The translations under genes were made by a program, and so were the position numbers. A DNA stretch of 64,000 bases from Paracoccus aminovorans (GTDB lineage: Bacteria; Pseudomonadota; Alphaproteobacteria; Rhodobacterales; Rhodobacteraceae), in the NCBI RefSeq assembly GCF_001546115.1, contig NZ_KQ955209.1:255311-319310 (forward strand). The letters are read 5' to 3'. The notes under the pieces are model-generated. The model was not told where the DNA came from, ran no database searches, and was given only the letters and a program-made list of their open reading frames with translations. This document shows, one piece after another, positions 7,864 through 16,149 of this stretch (position 1 is the first letter of the stretch; every line of letters begins with the position of its first letter).

Positions 7864-8841
7864 ACCGCGTCTGGCGGCGGTCGGCGGATGGCCGAACCGC
7901 CGCCGGAAGGCGCGCGACAGCGAAGCGATCGAAGCGAATCCGGTCCTGACCGCGATCTCGGCCATGCCGAGGTCGGTGTCTGTGATCAGCCGCCGCGCCG
8001 CCTGCAGCCGCAGCGACTGGTAATAGGCGGCGGGCGAGGTCTGGACGATGTCGCGAAACAGCCCCTCCAGCGTTCGGCTGGAACATTTCACCTGCGCGGC
8101 GATGCGGGCGATGCGCAGCGGGCTGTCCAGATGCGCCTCCATGATGCCGATGGCCTGGGCGACGCGGCTCTCCATCCGCCCGGCCCGGCCCAGCGAGACC
8201 AGCGGCTGCGCGTCCGAGGGCAGGCGCATCTCTTCATAGACGTAAAGGCTGGCCACGTTCAGCGCCGCGTCGAAGCCCTGGCGGGCGCGGACCAGCGCCA
8301 GCATGAAGTCCAGCGTGGGCGCGGCGCCGCCGGTGGTAAAGACCGGGCCGTCGATCACCCAGCGGTCGGGGATGGCGCGCACCTGCGGGAAGCGGGCGGC
8401 GAAATCCTCGAGATCCTCCCAATGCGTGGTGGCCTTGCGCTGGTCCAGCAGGCCGGCGCGGGCCAGCACCCAGCTACCGGCCTCGACGCCGCCGACCAGC
8501 CGCGCCCGCCGCGCGCCCTGCCGCACGGCGGCCAGCACCGCCGGGGCGACATGGCGGGCGACATTGAAGGCCGCGACTACGACCAGAAGATCGCAAGCCT
8601 GCTGCGGCCGGAAGGGGCCGTCGACCTGCACCGGCAGGCCCGAGCTGGTCGTCACCGGCTTGCCGTCGACCGAGACCACCTGCCAGCGATAGCATTCCGC
8701 CCCCATGACGCGGTTCGCCGCGCGCAGCGGGTCCAGCGTGGCCGCCAGACTCATCAGCGATGCCTCCGGCAGCACCAGGGTCGTGGCGCACAGGGGTTGG
8801 TCGGAGCGCTGGAACAGCGTCACGTCACCCGTGCCACCCAT
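7852..8841 (-). CDS. GlxA-family transcriptional regulator (DJ-1/PfpI-like plus AraC domain), probable CdhR
   Basis: A 329-residue regulator: an N-terminal glutamine-amidotransferase-like domain (CDLLVVVAAFNVARHVAP, then GSWVLARAGLLDQRKATTHW) and a C-terminal AraC double helix-turn-helix (IARIAAQVKCSSRTLEGLFRDIV and MAEIAVRTGFASIASLSRAFRRRFG). CdhR of Pseudomonas, which activates carnitine dehydrogenase genes, has this architecture. The gene is the third of a minus-strand operon, starting 3 bases after the dehydrogenase-thioesterase gene stops. Control of the carnitine operon is inferred from context. Confidence 0.85.
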   Translation of the reverse strand: MGGTGDVTLFQRSDQPLCATTLVLPEASLMSLAATLDPLRAANRVMGAECYRWQVVSVDGKPVTTSSGLPVQVDGPFRPQQACDLLVVVAAFNVARHVAPAVLAAVRQGARRARLVGGVEAGSWVLARAGLLDQRKATTHWEDLEDFAARFPQVRAIPDRWVIDGPVFTTGGAAPTLDFMLALVRARQGFDAALNVASLYVYEEMRLPSDAQPLVSLGRAGRMESRVAQAIGIMEAHLDSPLRIARIAAQVKCSSRTLEGLFRDIVQTSPAAYYQSLRLQAARRLITDTDLGMAEIAVRTGFASIASLSRAFRRRFGHPPTAARRGSKT

Positions 8842-8844
8842 GCC

Positions 8845-10266
8845 TCAGGGCCGGGGCTGGCCGATGAAGCGGCCGGCGCCTTCGGCCGGCATGGCGGCAT
8901 GGCGGCCGGCCCAATCGGCCAGTGCCGCCGCCACGGCGGGCGCGGGCGCGCTGGTGCGGCGGGTGGCAAGGTCGGTATGCAGCAGCAGCGTCTCGACCGT
9001 GGCGGCCAGCACCTCGCCGCGCCAGAGCCGGTGGAACAGGTGCAGCCTCTTGCCCTGCCCCGCCAGCACCTGCGTCGTCACCACCAGCCGGTCGCCGGCG
9101 TGGATCTCGTCCAGATAGCGGATGTGGTTCTCGACCGTGAAATAGCTCTGGCCCGCGGCGACGTAATCGGCATCGGCGCCGATCATCTCCATGAAGCGGT
9201 CGGTGGCCAGCGAGGCGGCTTCCAGGTAATGCGTCTCGTTCATGTGGCCGTTGTAGTCGGTCCAGGTCACCGGCACCTGGCGCGCGGCGGTGATCGGCAG
9301 CCCGTCGCGCTCGCCCTCCAGGGCCAGCCCCGTTTCATGCGCGCGCAGGACGCCGCCGGCACCGCTGCCCGAGCGGCGCAGCGCCCGCATCATGCCGACC
9401 AGGTTGTCGTCGCGCAGCCGCTCCAGCTCGCGGATCGAGCGGTGGCCGGATTGCGCGTCGGACTGGCTGGCGATCAGGTCGACCAGTTCGTCGTTGAACT
9501 CGGGCACGTCCATCAGCTTGGTCCAGGGCCAGGACAGCGCCGGACCGAATTGGGCCATGAAATGCTTCATCCCGGCCTCGCCGCCGGCGATGCGATAGGT
9601 CTCGAACAGGCCCATCTGCGCCCAGCGGATGCCGAAAGCCATGCGGATCGATTCGTCGATCTCCTCGGTGGTGGCGATGCCGTCCTTGACCAGCCACAGC
9701 GCCTCGCGCCACACCGCCTCGAGCAAGCGGTCGGCGATATGGGCGTCGATCTCTTTCCGCACGATCAGGGGGAACATGCCGATGCCGCGCAGGATGTCGG
9801 CGGCCCGCGCGCAGGTGGCGCCGTCGCCCACCAGCTCGACCAGCGGCAGCAGGTAGACGGGGTTGAAGGGATGCGCCACCACCGCATTGGTGCCCGCCGC
9901 GTTCAGCTCGGACGGCTTGAAGCCCGAGGTGGATGAGCCGATCACCGCATCCGGCCCGGCCGCCGCCGCAATGGCGGGCAGGATCTTGTGCTTCAGCGCC
10001 AGCACCTCGGGGACGCTTTCCTGGATCCAGGCGGCGCCCGCCACGGCCTCGGCCATGTCGGCGTGGAAGCTCAGCCGGCCCTCGGGCGGCAGCGCGCAGT
10101 CGTAAAGCGCGGGCAGCGCCCGGCGGGCATTCGCCAGCACCTCGCCGATCTTGCGCTCGGCCTGCGGGTCGGGGTCGAAGACCGCCACATCCCAGCCGTT
10201 CAGCAGGAAACGCGCGGCCCAGCCGCCGCCGATGACGCCGCCGCCGATGATCGCCGCCTTGCTCAT
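8845..10266 (-). CDS. lcdH: L-carnitine dehydrogenase fused to a betainyl-CoA thioesterase
   Basis: A 473-residue fusion. Residues 1 to about 310 are a 3-hydroxyacyl-CoA-dehydrogenase-like NAD enzyme (Rossmann motif AIIGGGVIGGGWAARF, then SSTSGFKPSEL and HPFNPVYLLPLVE) that oxidises L-carnitine to 3-dehydrocarnitine. Residues from about 335 are a hotdog thioesterase with the catalytic-type motif WTDYNGHMNETHYLEA. In Sinorhizobium-type carnitine pathways the thioesterase releases glycine betaine from betainyl-CoA. The ATG at 10264-10266 overlaps the stop of the upstream cleavage enzyme (ATGA). Both active regions look intact. The order in the operon matches the reaction order except for the fusion. 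Confidence 0.9.
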   Translation of the reverse strand: MSKAAIIGGGVIGGGWAARFLLNGWDVAVFDPDPQAERKIGEVLANARRALPALYDCALPPEGRLSFHADMAEAVAGAAWIQESVPEVLALKHKILPAIAAAAGPDAVIGSSTSGFKPSELNAAGTNAVVAHPFNPVYLLPLVELVGDGATCARAADILRGIGMFPLIVRKEIDAHIADRLLEAVWREALWLVKDGIATTEEIDESIRMAFGIRWAQMGLFETYRIAGGEAGMKHFMAQFGPALSWPWTKLMDVPEFNDELVDLIASQSDAQSGHRSIRELERLRDDNLVGMMRALRRSGSGAGGVLRAHETGLALEGERDGLPITAARQVPVTWTDYNGHMNETHYLEAASLATDRFMEMIGADADYVAAGQSYFTVENHIRYLDEIHAGDRLVVTTQVLAGQGKRLHLFHRLWRGEVLAATVETLLLHTDLATRRTSAPAPAVAAALADWAGRHAAMPAEGAGRFIGQPRP

Positions 10267-11186
10267 GCCGCGGCTCCTTTCGGCGCGCGCTTCACCAGCC
10301 CAAGGCGTTCGCGCACCTCGGCAGGACCGATCACCCGGGCGCCCAGGTTCTCGATGATGGTCGCGGCGCGCTCGACCAGCTGCGCATTGGTGGCAAGCTG
10401 GCCCTTGCCCAGCCACAGGTTGTCTTCCAGCCCCACGCGCACGTTGCCGCCCGCCAGCACCGAGGCGCCGACGAAAGGCATCTGGTCGCGGCCCAGGCTG
10501 AAGGCCGACCAGGTCCAGTCCGAGGGCACCGCGTTCACCATCGCCAGGAAGGTGTTCAGGTCGTTCGGCGCGCCCCAGGGCACGCCCATGCACAGCTGCA
10601 CCAGCGCCGGGCCGGCCAGCGTGCCTTCCTCGACCAGTTGCTTGGCGAACCACAGATGGCCGGTGTCGAAGGCCTCGATCTCGGGCTTGACGCCCAGGGC
10701 GGTCATCATGCCGCCCATCGCCCGCAACATGCCGGGCGTGTTGGTCATCACGTAATCGGCCTCGGCGAAATTCATCGTGCCGCAATCGAGGGTGCAGATC
10801 TCGGGCAGGCATTCGGCGACATGGGCCATGCGCTCGGTCGCGCCGACCATGTCGGTCGCGGCTGCGTTCAGCGGAAACGGCGCCTCGGTATTGCCGAAGA
10901 CCATGTCGCCGCCCATGCCGGCGGTCAGGTTCAGCACCACGTCCACCTCGGCCGCGCGGATGCGGTCGGTCACCTCGCGGTAATAGTCCAGCTTGCGCGA
11001 GGGCGCGCCGGTCTCGGGGTCGCGGACGTGGCAATGGACCACCGCCGCGCCGGCCTTGGCCGCCGCGATGGCGCTTTCGGCGATCTGTTTCGGACTGCGC
11101 GGCACGTGCGGCGAGCGGTCCTGCGTGCCGCCCGATCCGGTCACGGCGCAGGTGATGAAGACGTCCCGATTCATGGCAAGGGGCAT
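10263..11186 (-). CDS. 3-dehydrocarnitine cleavage enzyme (BKACE family, DUF849)
   Basis: A beta-keto acid cleavage enzyme of about 307 residues. It would condense dehydrocarnitine with acetyl-CoA to give betainyl-CoA and acetoacetate. Family signs are FITCAVTGSG near the start, the zinc-binding VVHCHVRDPETG, NLTAGMGGDM and the late segment VRVGLEDNLWLGKGQLATN. Assignment to carnitine rests on the overlapping carnitine dehydrogenase gene. Two starts are possible, ATG 11184-11186 or ATG 11172-11174, neither with a strong ribosome site; the longer was chosen. First gene of the minus-strand operon, divergent from a second GlxA-type regulator. Confidence 0.9.
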   Translation of the reverse strand: MPLAMNRDVFITCAVTGSGGTQDRSPHVPRSPKQIAESAIAAAKAGAAVVHCHVRDPETGAPSRKLDYYREVTDRIRAAEVDVVLNLTAGMGGDMVFGNTEAPFPLNAAATDMVGATERMAHVAECLPEICTLDCGTMNFAEADYVMTNTPGMLRAMGGMMTALGVKPEIEAFDTGHLWFAKQLVEEGTLAGPALVQLCMGVPWGAPNDLNTFLAMVNAVPSDWTWSAFSLGRDQMPFVGASVLAGGNVRVGLEDNLWLGKGQLATNAQLVERAATIIENLGARVIGPAEVRERLGLVKRAPKGAAA

Positions 11187-11235
11187 GGCGAACTCATGGT
11201 TGGCATGCCCGATGCTAGGGGGTTGCACGGCTTCT

Positions 11236-11265
11236 GGATTGTCCTATCCTGTCACCGGATTATCC
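11236..11265. promoter_or_regulatory. candidate operator: two GGATTNTCC repeats 21 bp apart
   Basis: The 97-bp gap between the divergent cleavage-enzyme operon and the second regulator holds GGATTGTCC (11236-11244) and GGATTATCC (11257-11265) in direct orientation, start to start 21 bp, which is two helical turns. AraC-type regulators often bind such pairs. Which of the two regulators uses it is not known. Confidence 0.4.
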
Positions 11266-11282
11266 AAACAGGTCAGCATTTC

Positions 11283-12242
11283 ATGGTCCGCGTCGGCTTC
11301 CTGCTTTTCGACGGCTTCTCGAACATGGTCCTGTCCTGCCTGCTGGAACCCCTGCGGGCGGTCCGCGACCAGGCCGGGATCGACATCCGCTGGCAGGTCA
11401 TGACCCCCGACGGCGGCCCGGTGCGGTCCTCCAGCGGGCTGTCCGTCGCGCCCGACGAGGCTGCGGTGGCAGAGTTCGAGCTGCTGGTGGTGGTCGCGGG
11501 CTATGGCTATCGCGACCACGCCGGCGGGGCCGGGCCGCGCCGCATCCTGGCGCTGGCGCGGCAAAGCCGCATCGTGATCGGCGCCGACAGCGGGCCGTGG
11601 CTTCTGGCGGCGGCGGGCCTGCTGCGCGGGCGACGCGCCACCCTGCACTGGTCGCTGCTCGGCGAATTCGCCGAGGCCTTTCCCGAGGTGCAGGCCGACC
11701 CCGCGCCCTATGTGATGGCGGACCGCTTCTGGTCCTGTGGCGGCGCGGCCGGTGCGCTGGACCTGATCCTGGCCTTCATCGCCCGGCGGTTCGGCCAGGC
11801 CAATGCCTTCGTCGCCTCGTCGATGTTTCTGCATGACGCCGGCCGGGGCGAGGCCGGCCCGGCCCTGCCCGGCCTGCCCCGCAAGGGCACGGCGCGGCTG
11901 CGGCAGGCGATGAACCTGATGATCGGGTCGATCGAGACGCCGATGCCGCTGCCCGAGATCGCCGCGCGCTGCGGCGTTTCGCTCAGCAAGCTGGACCGGC
12001 TGTTCCGGGCCGAGACCGGCATGGCGCCGGGCCGCTATTTCCAGATGCTGCGGCTGTCGCAGGCGCGCGAGCTGGCCGCCAGCACCGGGCTTGGCCTGCG
12101 CGAAATCGCCCTGCGCTGCGGCTATTGCGACGCGGCTTCGCTGAGCAAGGCCTATCGCCGCGCCCACGGCCACCCGATCAGGCAGTCGACCGGCCGAGCC
12201 GGTGAATGCGTCCACGACCCTCTTGTCTCGGAGCGTGCCTAG
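11283..12242 (+). CDS. GlxA-family transcriptional regulator (second of the locus)
   Basis: A 319-residue DJ-1/PfpI-like plus AraC-domain regulator. The N-domain reads VGFLLFDGFSNMVLSCLLEPLRAV, with DSGPWLLAAAGLLRGRRATLHW later. The C-terminal DNA-binding domain has LPEIAARCGVSLSKLDRLFRAETG and LREIALRCGYCDAASLSKAYRRAHG. It is transcribed divergently from the carnitine operon and is clearly different in sequence from the regulator at 7852-8841. It may respond to a pathway intermediate or control a neighbouring uptake gene. The ATG at 11283 is close to the repeats above. Confidence 0.85.
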   Translation: MVRVGFLLFDGFSNMVLSCLLEPLRAVRDQAGIDIRWQVMTPDGGPVRSSSGLSVAPDEAAVAEFELLVVVAGYGYRDHAGGAGPRRILALARQSRIVIGADSGPWLLAAAGLLRGRRATLHWSLLGEFAEAFPEVQADPAPYVMADRFWSCGGAAGALDLILAFIARRFGQANAFVASSMFLHDAGRGEAGPALPGLPRKGTARLRQAMNLMIGSIETPMPLPEIAARCGVSLSKLDRLFRAETGMAPGRYFQMLRLSQARELAASTGLGLREIALRCGYCDAASLSKAYRRAHGHPIRQSTGRAGECVHDPLVSERA

Positions 12243-12353
12243 GGGCGTCTGTCGATCAACGCCATTGCGCAGGCGAGCTTGACGCGCCGTGAAGGCGCCG
12301 AAACAACAGGGCATGGCCAACCGGCCGGGTCACGGGGACCTTCTCCGGGGTTT

Positions 12354-12498
12354 TCAGGGCCGGCCGCCCCGGCGGCGCAGCAGCATGCGGCCAGCCGGAG
12401 GCAACGGCCCGAGGATCACCACGCCGAAACATGCGGACGGTCTGCAGGCTCATCACGAAGGCCACGTCGGCGCCGGTACCAAGGGCCAGGATGGCGAC
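12354..12498 (-). pseudogene. C-terminal fragment of a membrane transporter-like protein, frameshifted
   Basis: The minus strand reads VAILALGTGADVAFVMSLQT-VRMF and, after a one-base shift at TTT (about 12422), continues FGVVILGPLPP... to a stop at 12354. The rejoined sequence looks like the last membrane helices of an AbrB-type or similar transporter. Only about 45 residues remain, just downstream of the TetR gene. The rest of 12243-12519 shows nothing recognisable. Confidence 0.35.
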
Positions 12499-12519
12499 TC
12501 TCCAAGGCGACGCGCAGAC

Positions 12520-13167
12520 TCAGCCCGGCGGGGCATAGACCGCGAGGAAGCGCGCGACGCGGCGCTGGACGAAGCCGTCGATCTGCGCCGGCTCCAGCGG
12601 GTCCATCATCAGCAGCGCCCGGCGCTGCAACCCGGCCAGCACCAGGTCGACGAATTCCGCCCCGGCTTCGGTGCAATCGGGAATCGCCAGGTCGCCGCGC
12701 GCCACGCGGCCCTGGAAATATTCGGCCAGGGTCTCGATCGAGTGCATCGGTCCGGCGCGATAGATGCGGCGCGCGAGGTCGGGGAACTTCTCGCCCGCGC
12801 CGATCATCATGCGCATCGCGGCCAGAACCTCGCCCTGCAGCAGCGTGTCGATCATGGTGCGGGCGATCTGGCGCAGCTCGTCCTCGACCGCGCCCTTGCC
12901 GCTGCCAAGCTCGCGGATCGTGCGCTGCAACCGGCCGCATTCATGCAGGACCAGCGCCTCGAACATCGCCTCCTTGCTGTCGAAATAGACGTAGAGCGTG
13001 CCTTTGGAGACCCCCGCCGCCCGGGCGACATCCTGCATCGAGGCGCCTTCGAACCCCTGCGACAGGAACATCCGCCGCGCGCCGTCCAGGATCTGGCGAC
13101 GCTTGGGGTTGTCCTCGACGTCCGCGCGCGGGTCGCAGTCGCAGCCGGTGCTGACGGGATCGTTCAA
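12520..13167 (-). CDS. TetR/AcrR-family transcriptional repressor
   Basis: A 215-residue repressor. The N-terminal TetR helix-turn-helix is clear: RRQILDGARRMFLSQGFEGASMQDVARAAGVSKGTLYVYF, given here as a region rather than a run (about residues 19-58). The C-terminal ligand domain reads LLQGEVLAAMRMMIGAGEKFP. The start is TTG at 13165-13167, chosen because AAGGAGG sits six bases upstream; the frame stays open further upstream but without such a site. It is divergent from the EmrA/EmrB exporter across a 33-bp palindrome, so it very likely represses both itself and the exporter. A short N-terminal run has three cysteine-aspartate residues (GCDCDP), which is unusual. Confidence 0.9.
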   Translation of the reverse strand: MNDPVSTGCDCDPRADVEDNPKRRQILDGARRMFLSQGFEGASMQDVARAAGVSKGTLYVYFDSKEAMFEALVLHECGRLQRTIRELGSGKGAVEDELRQIARTMIDTLLQGEVLAAMRMMIGAGEKFPDLARRIYRAGPMHSIETLAEYFQGRVARGDLAIPDCTEAGAEFVDLVLAGLQRRALLMMDPLEPAQIDGFVQRRVARFLAVYAPPG

Positions 13168-13238
13168 GCCTGCCTCCTTGCGGGTTGCGCGGCAGATTAC
13201 GCCGCCGCCGGCAGCGCGGTCCAGCCCGCCGACGGCCC

Positions 13239-13277
13239 CGGATACCATTGACCGAACCGTTCGGTCAATGGTATGGA
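13239..13277. promoter_or_regulatory. perfect 33-bp palindrome with overlapping divergent promoters (TetR operator)
   Basis: Bases 13242-13274 form a perfect palindrome, 16-bp arms (ATACCATTGACCGAAC) around one central base. On the plus strand TTGACC (13248-13253) and TATGGA (13272-13277) make a -35/-10 pair with an 18-bp spacer for emrA; by symmetry TTGACC and TATCCG serve tetR on the minus strand. The repressor would block both promoters at once. Confidence 0.85.
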
Positions 13278-13352
13278 GCCGCAACCACCGACCCGACTCG
13301 CCAAAGGCCGGGTTCGCGCGCAACGGCGGCTTGCGTTCTGAAAGGCCCAGTG

Positions 13353-14546
13353 ATGACTTCGACCCCCGACGCCCCCCAGGCCCCCGGCACCCCCGCGAGC
13401 AAGCCGAAATCCGGCAAGGCCAAGCGCATCCTGGGCATCGTCGCCCTGCTGCTGCTGGCCGTGATCGGCTATGAGGGCTTTCGCTGGTTCACCCACGGCC
13501 GCTTTCACCAGGAAACCGACGATGCCTATCTGCAGGCCGACCTGGTGATGCTGCAGGCCCGCGACACCGGCTATATCGCCGAGATCCTGGTCGCGCCCAA
13601 CGCCCCGGTGGCCAAGGGCCAGGTGATCGCCCGCATCGACCCGCAGGACTACCAGCTGGCGCTGGAAAACGCCGCCAATACGCTGGCGAGTGCCGAAAGC
13701 GCGACCCGCCAGCTCGAGGCGCAGATCACCGCGGGCCGGGCCGGCATCCAGCAGGCCGAGGCGGCGCTGACCGCCACCCAGGCCACCAACGACGGCGCGC
13801 AAAAGGCCTATCGCCGGGCGCGCGAGCTGAAGACCACCTCGGTCGGCACCCAGGCCTCGCTGGATTCGGCCGAGGCCAGCGCCAAATCCGCCGCCGCCCA
13901 GGTCGAGAGCGCCAAGGCGGCGCTGGCGCAGGCCGAGGCGCAGCTGGCGGTGCTGAACGCAGAAGCCGACAGCGCGAAACTCCAGGTCCGCGCCGCCCGC
14001 ACCGGGTTGCGCCAGGCGCAGCGCGATCTGGACTTTACCCAGATCCGCGCGCCCTTCGCCGGCATCCTGACCGAGCGCCAGATCGAGGTCGGCTCCTATG
14101 TCGCGCCGGGCTCGCGCATCGGCACGCTGGTCCCGGTCGAGAACCTTTATGTCGGCGCGAACTTCAAGGAGACGCAGATCGCCGGCATCCGCCCGGGCGG
14201 CAGCGTGCAGATCCGCGTCGACGCCTGGCCCGACGAGTTGCTGCACGGCACGGTCGAAAGCCTGACCGCCGGCACCGGCCAGGTGTTCAGCCTGCTGCCC
14301 TCGTCGAATGCCACCGGCAATTTCACCAAGGTCGTGCAGCGCGTGCCGGTGCGCATCCGCATCGACGACCAGGACCGCAGCCGCCTGCCGCTGCGCCCCG
14401 GCATGTCCGTCGTGGTCGAGGTCGACACCCGCACCGGCGAGGATCGGCCGCTGATGCCCGCCCCCGCCGCCAACCCGGCCCGGGCCGAACCCGGCGCGGC
14501 CGCGACCAGCGCGCTGGACTCGGGCGCCCCCGGCATGCGGGGCTAG
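13353..14546 (+). CDS. EmrA/HlyD-family membrane fusion protein of a drug exporter
   Basis: A 397-residue periplasmic adaptor. After a basic N-terminus there is one membrane helix (ILGIVALLLLAVIGYEGF), then the biotinyl-lipoyl-like half (TDDAYLQADLVMLQARDTGYIAEILVAPN), a long alpha-hairpin rich in Ala, Gln and Glu (about residues 105-225), and the beta-barrel region (RAPFAGILTERQIEVGSYVAPG). It pairs with the EmrB-like permease that starts three bases after its stop. The tail (PMPAPAANPARAEPG) is low-complexity. Substrate unknown. Regulation by the divergent TetR protein is strongly suggested. Confidence 0.92.
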   Translation: MTSTPDAPQAPGTPASKPKSGKAKRILGIVALLLLAVIGYEGFRWFTHGRFHQETDDAYLQADLVMLQARDTGYIAEILVAPNAPVAKGQVIARIDPQDYQLALENAANTLASAESATRQLEAQITAGRAGIQQAEAALTATQATNDGAQKAYRRARELKTTSVGTQASLDSAEASAKSAAAQVESAKAALAQAEAQLAVLNAEADSAKLQVRAARTGLRQAQRDLDFTQIRAPFAGILTERQIEVGSYVAPGSRIGTLVPVENLYVGANFKETQIAGIRPGGSVQIRVDAWPDELLHGTVESLTAGTGQVFSLLPSSNATGNFTKVVQRVPVRIRIDDQDRSRLPLRPGMSVVVEVDTRTGEDRPLMPAPAANPARAEPGAAATSALDSGAPGMRG

Positions 14547-14549
14547 GCC

Positions 14550-16142
14550 ATGGCTGCCGCCAGCCCGGCCGCGACCCAACCGGGCGCCCTGCCCGCGCCG
14601 GATCCCGACCGCATCGATCCGCGCCGCCTGGTCACCTTCATGCTGATGGTGCTGGGCATGTTCATGGCGATCCTGGACATCCAGATCGTCTCGGCCTCGC
14701 TGTCGGAAATCCAGGCCGGGCTGGCCGCATCCAGCGACGAGATCCCGTGGATCCAGACCTCCTACCTGATCGCCGAGGTCATCATGATCCCGCTGTCGGG
14801 CTATCTGTCGCGGATGCTGTCCACGCGCTGGGTCTTCACCATCTCGGCCGGCGGCTTCACGCTGATGAGCCTGCTGTGCGGGCTGTCGAATTCGATGTCC
14901 GAGATGATCGTCTGGCGTGCCTTGCAGGGCTTCGTCGGCGGGGCGATGATCCCGACGGTCTTTGCCTGCGCCTATACGATCTTTCCGCGTTCCAAGATGC
15001 ATATCGTCTCGCCCATGATCGGGCTGGTGGCGACGCTGGCGCCGACCATCGGGCCGACGCTGGGCGGCTATCTGACCGAATATCTCAGTTGGCACTGGCT
15101 GTTCTTCATCAACGTAGTGCCGGGCATCATCGTCACCACGGCAGCCTTCCTGCTGATCGACTTCGACAAGCCGGATCTGAGCCTGTTCCAGCGCTTCGAC
15201 TGGTGGGGCTTCCTGGGGCTGGCGCTGCTGCTGGGCGCGATGGAATACGTGCTCGAGGAGGGCGCCGGCGACGACTGGTTCGCGGATGAGGGCATCGTCG
15301 CCATGACCGGGGTGATGCTGGCCGGGGGCTTCCTGTTCTTCTGGCGCGCCTTCACCGCCGACGAGCCCATCGTGCGGCTGGACGCCTTTGCCGACCGCAA
15401 CTTCGCCATGGGCTCGGTGTTTTCCTTCGGCCTCGGCATTGGGCTTTACGGGCTGATCTACATCTTCCCGGTCTATCTGTCGGGGATCCGCGGCTACAAC
15501 TCGCTGCAGATCGGCGAAGCGATGATGGTCTCGGGCATCTCGATGTTTTTGACCGCGCCCGTCGCCGGCCGACTGTCGCAGAAGCTGGACCCGCGGCTGA
15601 TGATGGGGGCGGGTTTCGCGCTGTTCTCGCTCAGCTGCTGGATGATGGCCGGGCTGACCGAGGACTGGGATTATTGGGAAATCTTCCTGCCGCAGATCCT
15701 GCGCGGGATCTCGCTGATGATCTGCATGGTGCCGGTGTCGAACATCGCGCTTGGCATGCTGCCGCCCGAGAAGGTCAAGAACGCTTCGGGCCTGTTCAAC
15801 CTGACCCGCAACCTGGGCGGCGCGGTCGGGCTGGCGCTGATCAACACGATCCTGCGCAATCGCGAGGATTTCCACTATGCCCGCATCGCCGAAAGCGTGC
15901 ATCCCGGCAACCAGGCCGCGACCGGCGCCATCGGCATGCTGGAGCAGGCCTATTCCTCGCTGGGCGAGGCGGCCGAGACCGCGGCGCTGGCCAGCATCTC
16001 GGGCATGGCGCAGTTGCAGGCGGTGGTGATGTCGCTGGCCGACATCTTCGTGCTGCTGACCGGGCTTTTCGCCGCGCTGGCGCTGCTGCTGCTGTTCGTG
16101 GAAAAGCCGCAAGCCGGCGCGGGCGGCGGCGGCGGTCACTGA
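14550..16142 (+). CDS. EmrB/QacA-family (DHA2) drug:proton antiporter
   Basis: A 530-residue major-facilitator permease of the 14-helix DHA2 group. Seen are the opening FMLMVLGMFMAILDIQIVSASLSEI, the family motif IPWIQTSYLIAEV and the antiporter motif APTIGPTLGGYLTEY. A late segment, NLGGAVGLALINTIL, also fits EmrB. Together with the EmrA-type adaptor it should export a hydrophobic compound across the envelope; no outer-membrane factor is in this operon, so it may borrow a TolC homologue. The N-terminus carries a short Ala/Pro-rich tail. It is convergent with the next gene, seven bases away. Confidence 0.92.
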   Translation: MAAASPAATQPGALPAPDPDRIDPRRLVTFMLMVLGMFMAILDIQIVSASLSEIQAGLAASSDEIPWIQTSYLIAEVIMIPLSGYLSRMLSTRWVFTISAGGFTLMSLLCGLSNSMSEMIVWRALQGFVGGAMIPTVFACAYTIFPRSKMHIVSPMIGLVATLAPTIGPTLGGYLTEYLSWHWLFFINVVPGIIVTTAAFLLIDFDKPDLSLFQRFDWWGFLGLALLLGAMEYVLEEGAGDDWFADEGIVAMTGVMLAGGFLFFWRAFTADEPIVRLDAFADRNFAMGSVFSFGLGIGLYGLIYIFPVYLSGIRGYNSLQIGEAMMVSGISMFLTAPVAGRLSQKLDPRLMMGAGFALFSLSCWMMAGLTEDWDYWEIFLPQILRGISLMICMVPVSNIALGMLPPEKVKNASGLFNLTRNLGGAVGLALINTILRNREDFHYARIAESVHPGNQAATGAIGMLEQAYSSLGEAAETAALASISGMAQLQAVVMSLADIFVLLTGLFAALALLLLFVEKPQAGAGGGGGH

Positions 16143-16149
16143 GCCCGCG

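Noticed and set aside
13197..16139. A 980-codon open frame on the minus strand opposite emrA and emrB
   Set aside because: The plus-strand genes have clear signatures; the minus frame is His/Gln/Arg-rich antisense.
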